Assembly (NCBI GenBank): GCA_963377175.1
Contig: CAUJNA010003503.1
Span: 427,001-491,000, forward strand
Length of the DNA: 64,000 nt
Direction: 5' to 3'
DNA from: Effrenium voratum
Taxonomy: Eukaryota; Sar; Dinophyceae; Suessiales; Symbiodiniaceae
Under the pieces are notes generated by a model. It saw only the letters and a list, made by a program, of their open reading frames with translations. It had not been told where the DNA came from and did not search any database. Both the position numbers and the translations under genes were made by a program. Shown here piece after piece: positions 59,866 to 64,000 of this stretch (position 1 is the first letter of the stretch; each line of letters opens with the position of its first letter).

Positions 59866-60171
59866 ACATCTCTGATTTGTTGTTTTGGGAGAGGCCCATG
59901 CACGACTCTGGCTCTTATGTACAAGGCGCAGGCCAGGTTCTCCGTCGTCTCGGAGCGACTGGAACCGACTGCACGGCGACGCTTCGGTCAGGCCTGGTCC
60001 TGGGACGCCTGACAGGGACTCGAGCGGCAAAATGTAATGTGCGTCACGGGTCTTCATTTTTAGGGAATCCCAAACCAACGGTTGGTTTCCTTTAGGTTTC
60101 CCTTGAAACCCAACCAAAAAGCTACCTTCAAAGCAATGCGCAAATGCTGTAGAGTTGGATAGAGCACAGAC

Positions 60172-61323
60172 CTCACAAGAGACGAAGAGGGTGGCGCTGG
60201 GCGTTAAACCAGCTTCTTGCAATGTCCTCAGAAGCGCACACCAAATCATCTGCAGTGAGCCTGCCTCTTGACCTTTTTACGCCTCTGTCAAGTCTTGTGC
60301 TACGATCATCGGTTCTTGCCCACGGGCAGTCATCTGCACTGCCAAACGCGCGTAGTTGCCACTCAGCTCGGAGCTGGCTCTTGTCCTTACTGTTCAGCCA
60401 AACTTCCATCATGCGACCCTCAACCTAGCAGCAGGCCAAAGCCTGCAAATGTAACATTGCCCGAAAGAATGTCTGAGAGTGCTTTCTGAACCCCAGTGCC
60501 TTTCTTGATGTTGCTTGTTGCAGCTCAGGCGCTGAGTAGGACTTTGGTGGAAACGCGGTCCTGCGCGGCAGCGCGCACTTCTCGAACATGCAGCTGCTTG
60601 CACCGAAACCGGCAAAGCGTTCAATTGCACTTTGGGCCGCCTATGATGGCGACACCATTCTGAAAAGAAATCAGGGGGAGGCCACGTTCGGACACCAACT
60701 CCTTTGTCTGCGTTGTCCCACTGCAATTTGGTTGGGGGGCGGGTTACGATTGTTCAGTTTTGTAAACAGCTAGCAACGTTATTAATAGTCAGATTCTAGA
60801 TGTCCGAACTCATGGCTCTGCGCACTTTCTGGCCGAAACTTAGCTTGGCAAAAGCTCCTTAGCACGCAGCCAGGCCGCGCCCGCGGCACTTTGTTCTTGG
60901 AGCGCCACTCAGCCAAGGCTTGCCTTGGGTGGCAACGGTTTCAGGACCCCATTCAAGTGGTTGACATGCTAAAAGCGCGCCAAAAAAAAAATATGGCTTT
61001 GGCACACTGCAGTTCATTGTTTGGGGGGGGCACCCACGCGCGTCCCACGTGTCCATGGTGTCCGCCAAGACGAAAACTCTCGTGGCGGACGTCTCTGGTG
61101 TGTGCCCAGCAACTTCGGAATCGCAGAAGGTCCAAGGATGTGATACTCATTGGCAGAATTGCAACTCCATGACCATTCCTTCCTTTCCTCCCACAAAAGC
61201 CTGACAACGTTGAAATATTCACTCACTCGCCCACTTGTCTTGCTGTGGGCGCTGCCAGAGCTCGCCCACGGTGGAATTGAACTCCATTGACAAAAGCACC
61301 TTCTGGCCGCCTTCCAGCTTCAC
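60172..61323 (-). CDS. UBX-domain protein (p97/Cdc48 adaptor-like)
   Basis: The UBX fold is split over three exons: ~61255-61323 (VKLEGGQKVLLSMEFNSTVG, strand 1, strand 2 and helix start), ~60518-60595 (LPRRTAFPPKSYSA, the loop that in UBX proteins reads FP-K and contacts Cdc48, here FPPK) and 60172-60249 (26 codons, LLRTLQEAGLTPSATLFV, the closing helix and strand). Order and spacing follow the family. UBX proteins recruit Cdc48/p97 to ubiquitylated or membrane substrates. The N-terminal part (UBA, SEP or other) must lie upstream, but at most 280 bases separate the first exon from plus-strand coding sequence, so either the protein starts near here or genes overlap. 60172 ends at a GT donor, so more exons follow. 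Confidence 0.72.
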
Positions 61324-61603
61324 CTGCATCAAACCACCTTGTGGCTGCCTTTTGGAGTCCCAGGATTGCAGCAAGCCCTTGCGATTCTATAGGAGATACG
61401 GGCACAACAAGCATTTTGTTTGGGATTTCTACCGATCACCGCTCAGAGAGGTTGTTTCGCCACTACCCTCAAAACGGCCAACCCCTGACAGGGAAATGGG
61501 CTAACTTTCCATACCCCATTGTCCCTTACTGGAAACCCTCTTAGGCAAAGCTACATGTTGTCTTTGGGCAAAAATAATTCTCGCGGAGCCTTTGGCACAG
61601 TTT
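61324..61603. promoter_or_regulatory. Divergent strand-switch region
   Basis: Between the first visible minus-strand UBX exon and the first plus-strand frame. Dinoflagellate unidirectional blocks are expected to be transcribed outward from such points. No TATA-like element or spliced-leader acceptor could be assigned with confidence. Confidence 0.4.
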
Positions 61604-63640
61604 ATGGACTACGGCAACGCCGTGTTCGAGGGTGACAAGAAGCAGGAGCCTCTGCTTTGCGAGGCTAAGACAAGGAACTTGAGGGTTTTGGTCAGGAGCG
61701 AATGCAAAATTGTGGCTGCGGGGCAGAAGCAAAGAAGCAAATCCGGAAAGTGCCCCAAGTGATTATTGTACACATCCCCAAAACTCTCAGCCCTCCACCA
61801 GAAAACTTATCTTGCCCCCACCCAAACTTGCCTGCAGGCGCGCCGTGGGTGCATCGACCGGCCGGCCCAATGCCAGAAGGCTTACCTCGCCACCTGTTCA
61901 GACAGATCTTTGTTCACATCGAGTCCGAAACTCAGCACATCGAGGCAAACGACCCAACAAGCAGAAGGAGTCTCCAGTGCGATTTGGTCTCCAGTGCGAT
62001 TGCCACTCGCCTGTGGGAACTCGCGCCACGCCTGGCCTCGATCCGGCGGCGCGGAAGCGCTCCGGGCGCTGCTCTCGACTCCCAGCCTGATATACAGATA
62101 TGTATGTATATATGTATATATATATATCGATAGGTACATGGATACGTGGAAAAAAAGAAATAGTGAGAAAGAGAAAGATAAAGAAAAAGAGAAAGAAAAA
62201 GAAAAAAGAGCAAGGAAAGGAGAAGAGCAAGAGCAAGAAAGGAGAAAGACAAAGAGAAAGAGTAGGAAAAGAAGAAGGAGAAGGAGAAGGACAAAGAAGA
62301 GAAAGAGAATGAGAAAGACGAGAAACAAAAGGAATAAAGAGAAAGAGACACAAAAGGGACAAAAGAAGCCCTGGTTGGAAACGATGAAAGCAACCTGCGA
62401 ACGCTGGCGCATCAACATCCCTAAGCATTCCCGGACCAAGCCAAGCTGTTGACCAAGCGATTTGCCAATGGAATTCCTTTGTATGCCTGGTTGATCTGGA
62501 TCCTTGCCGCTCTTGGAGGGGCCTTGTTCATGTTGCCGCATCGGTGGTTTTGGAGGGAAGCCGAAAGGACATCGGTGTCCTTTGAGGGGTTCCCTCATTT
62601 TGAGACAAGCCCAGACGCGCAAGCTACTTGCTATACCCAGGAGTGTCGCCACTTTTGCAGGTGACCCTTCACAATTTTCGTAGGAGCTGTTTTTGCGTGC
62701 AATTCGGAGGTAGGGAGAGGGGCATTGTTCTTGAACATTTGCACCGCGCCACACGCGCGTAAACATGCGGAATATTTTGCGGAAGGGGGATGTCTTCTTG
62801 AATTAGCTTAAAGCGAAGCTGAAGGAAACCGGGGCTCGTAGGGGTGGTCGTGAGCTCTTTGGCGATCACGTTTAACGAAGCCACCACCTAATCTAGGTTG
62901 GACAGAGTCCCATGTGGCGCGTCCACTTGGTCCACTTGGTCCACTTGGCCACTTGGTAGTCCACTTGGCCACTTGGTGGTCTTGGTACACCTGCTTGGGG
63001 AGCAAGTGGTCAATGGCTTTGGCCACTTGGTCCACTTGGCCAATTGGCCTTTGCCTGGCCACTTGTGGCCACTTGCATCCACTTAGTCCGCTTACTTGCG
63101 GGGTGGCCACGGCCTTGCTCGGCAACCAAGTGGCCAAGTGGACGCAAGTGGCCTTCAGCGGTCATAGTCCCTGTTTGCGAGCGCAAGGGAAAGGAAACAG
63201 AAATGAATGAAGGAAAGCAAAAGAGAAAGATGAAGCGAAAGAGAAAGAGCACCAGCAAGAGCAAGAGCAAGATAAAGAGAAAAGAAAGAGAAAGATGAAG
63301 AGAAAAAGAAAGGGACAAAGAAAGAAATAAGGGACACAGAATGAGAAAGATGAAGAGAGGGAGAAAGAGACGGACAAGAGAAAACGAAAGAACGAAAGAG
63401 AAAGAGAAAGAGAAAGAAAACTACATATGTATATATGTATATAGTTCTTGTTGTATTTTGGAAGTGCCGCCGACCGACTTTGCCGACTCTACTGATTGGG
63501 AACATAAACAACGTTTATGGCGGGAATCCATTAAAATCACAAGCACAAGCGAGCTCGAGCATGCACTCCACAGTCAATGGAAGATACCCGTCTTTCACTG
63601 CACTCCGTCCAGACCCCTTCGCTTGCCTCTGCGCGATGGC
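61604..63640 (+). CDS. Plus-strand gene of unknown function with a membrane segment
   Basis: Three frames. ATG at 61604, after an AG, opens MDYGNAVFEGDKKQEPLLCE and stays open to 61761. 62440-62657 reads TKRFANGIPLYAWLIWILAA then LGGALFMLPHRWFWREAER, a clear transmembrane helix, ending at a GT donor (TGCAG/GTGACC). ~63455-63640 reads DFADSTDWEHKQRLWRESIK and TSTSELEHALHSQWKIPVF. Codon texture favours plus over minus in all three. The second and third do not join in phase, so an exon is missing, perhaps hidden near the repeats between. No family recognised. It runs toward, and perhaps past, the right edge. Confidence 0.48.
62152..62350. repeat. Purine tract (GAAA/GAGAAAG)n
   Basis: Almost pyrimidine-free on the plus strand. 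Lys/Glu/Arg and the 294-codon minus-strand Phe/Ser/Leu frames over it are artefacts. Confidence 0.9.
62919..63150. repeat. CCACTTGG(T/C) minisatellite
   Basis: Around twenty copies of TCCACTTGG/GCCACTTGG words at 9-bp multiples, with one block inverted near 63127-63150 (CAAGTGGCCAAGTGG). Confidence 0.88.
63185..63421. repeat. Purine tract (GAGAAA)n
   Basis: Second purine-rich tract, same composition as 62152-62350, ending at ATATGTATATATG. Confidence 0.9.
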
Positions 63641-63659
63641 TGAGCGAACTTGACCTCGG

Positions 63660-64000
63660 CTTCATGAGCTTCAGCTCCGCGACAAACAAGTTGGACCCCA
63701 ATCGGGACGAGATTCAAAGGCGGCCAACATTTCAAACGTCAGAATCGAAGTGAAGGTGTCCTGTTCCAGGTCTTACCGGCATCACGACTCTGCTTGAGCA
63801 TGCTGCCCTGCGAACAAGCTCACATTCATGGGAGCCTTAGACTAGCAGCTTCAATGTCAATATGTCCGGAGCAATTCTCAGCCTATCTGGTGCCCACGCA
63901 CATGAGGCCGAATTCTCAGCTGGGCCCCTTGCAGACTTGGCCATTCCGCAGCACCCTTTCAGGTAGCTTCGACACAAAGCGCTCCGCAGCGCTCCGCGCG
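63660..64000. other. Right-hand end of window
   Basis: No supported exon. Presumably intron of the plus-strand gene. Confidence 0.4.

Noticed and set aside
61882..62766. 294-codon minus-strand frame with a Phe/Leu/Ser core
   Set aside because: Antisense of the purine tract; the hydrophobic run is repeat-driven and the plus strand carries the better exon at 62440-62657.
1..64000. Dinoflagellate spliced-leader relics, tRNA, rRNA, snRNA genes and CRISPR arrays
   Set aside because: Looked for the leader end TTTTGGCTCAAG and obvious RNA-gene boxes by eye; none convincing. A covariance-model search would be decisive.

Overview
This window reads as nuclear DNA of a photosynthetic dinoflagellate, most like a Symbiodiniaceae/Suessiales-type genome (species not resolved). 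The evidence is as follows. Genes are broken into many very short exons separated by introns of several hundred bases. Splice donors are a mixture of GT, GC and probable GA. Almost every recognisable exon lies on one strand, forming a unidirectional gene block. The DNA is rich in microsatellites and small inverted-repeat elements. One gene is a plant/algal-type IspG of the plastid isoprenoid pathway. Because exons are short, most long open frames here are not genes. I found genes by reading conserved family motifs across exons and checking that splice junctions preserve frame.

Layout (all minus strand unless stated). 1-15.2 kb: ispG (HMBPP synthase), about twenty exons, C-terminus running off the left edge. 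16.5-20.3 kb: scattered exon-like pieces of an unidentified gene. 21.5-25.4 kb: a PI-PLC X-domain-like phospholipase with start and stop visible. 25.86-42.8 kb: a long series of short, mostly phase-0 exons encoding coiled coil, ending in a clear stop at 25856. 42.8-47.6 kb: unassigned frames and massive GT/CG-rich simple repeats. 48.46-49.97 kb: an unidentified gene with a CPEC motif. 51.2-53.75 kb: a second cluster of coiled-coil exons. 54.5-55.2 kb: the C-terminal two thirds of ribosomal protein S29 (uS14), apparently without its zinc cysteines. 55.98-56.83 kb: one isolated exon and a minisatellite. 57.57-58.74 kb: three phase-0 exons, one ubiquitin-like. 60.17-61.32 kb: a UBX domain. 61.6-64 kb: plus-strand exons, so about 61.4 kb is a divergent strand switch.

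Mobile DNA: seven copies of one ~100-bp terminal-inverted-repeat element (MITE), in two covarying subfamilies, six of them inside introns (four in ispG). There are also two copies of a ~55-bp foldback and two single foldback elements. No rRNA, tRNA, CRISPR, bacterial operon or dinoflagellate spliced-leader sequence was recognised.

The genes do not form a pathway together: plastid isoprenoid synthesis, lipid signalling, cytoskeletal-type coiled coil, translation and ubiquitin-linked adaptors simply sit in the same transcriptional direction, as is usual for dinoflagellate gene blocks.
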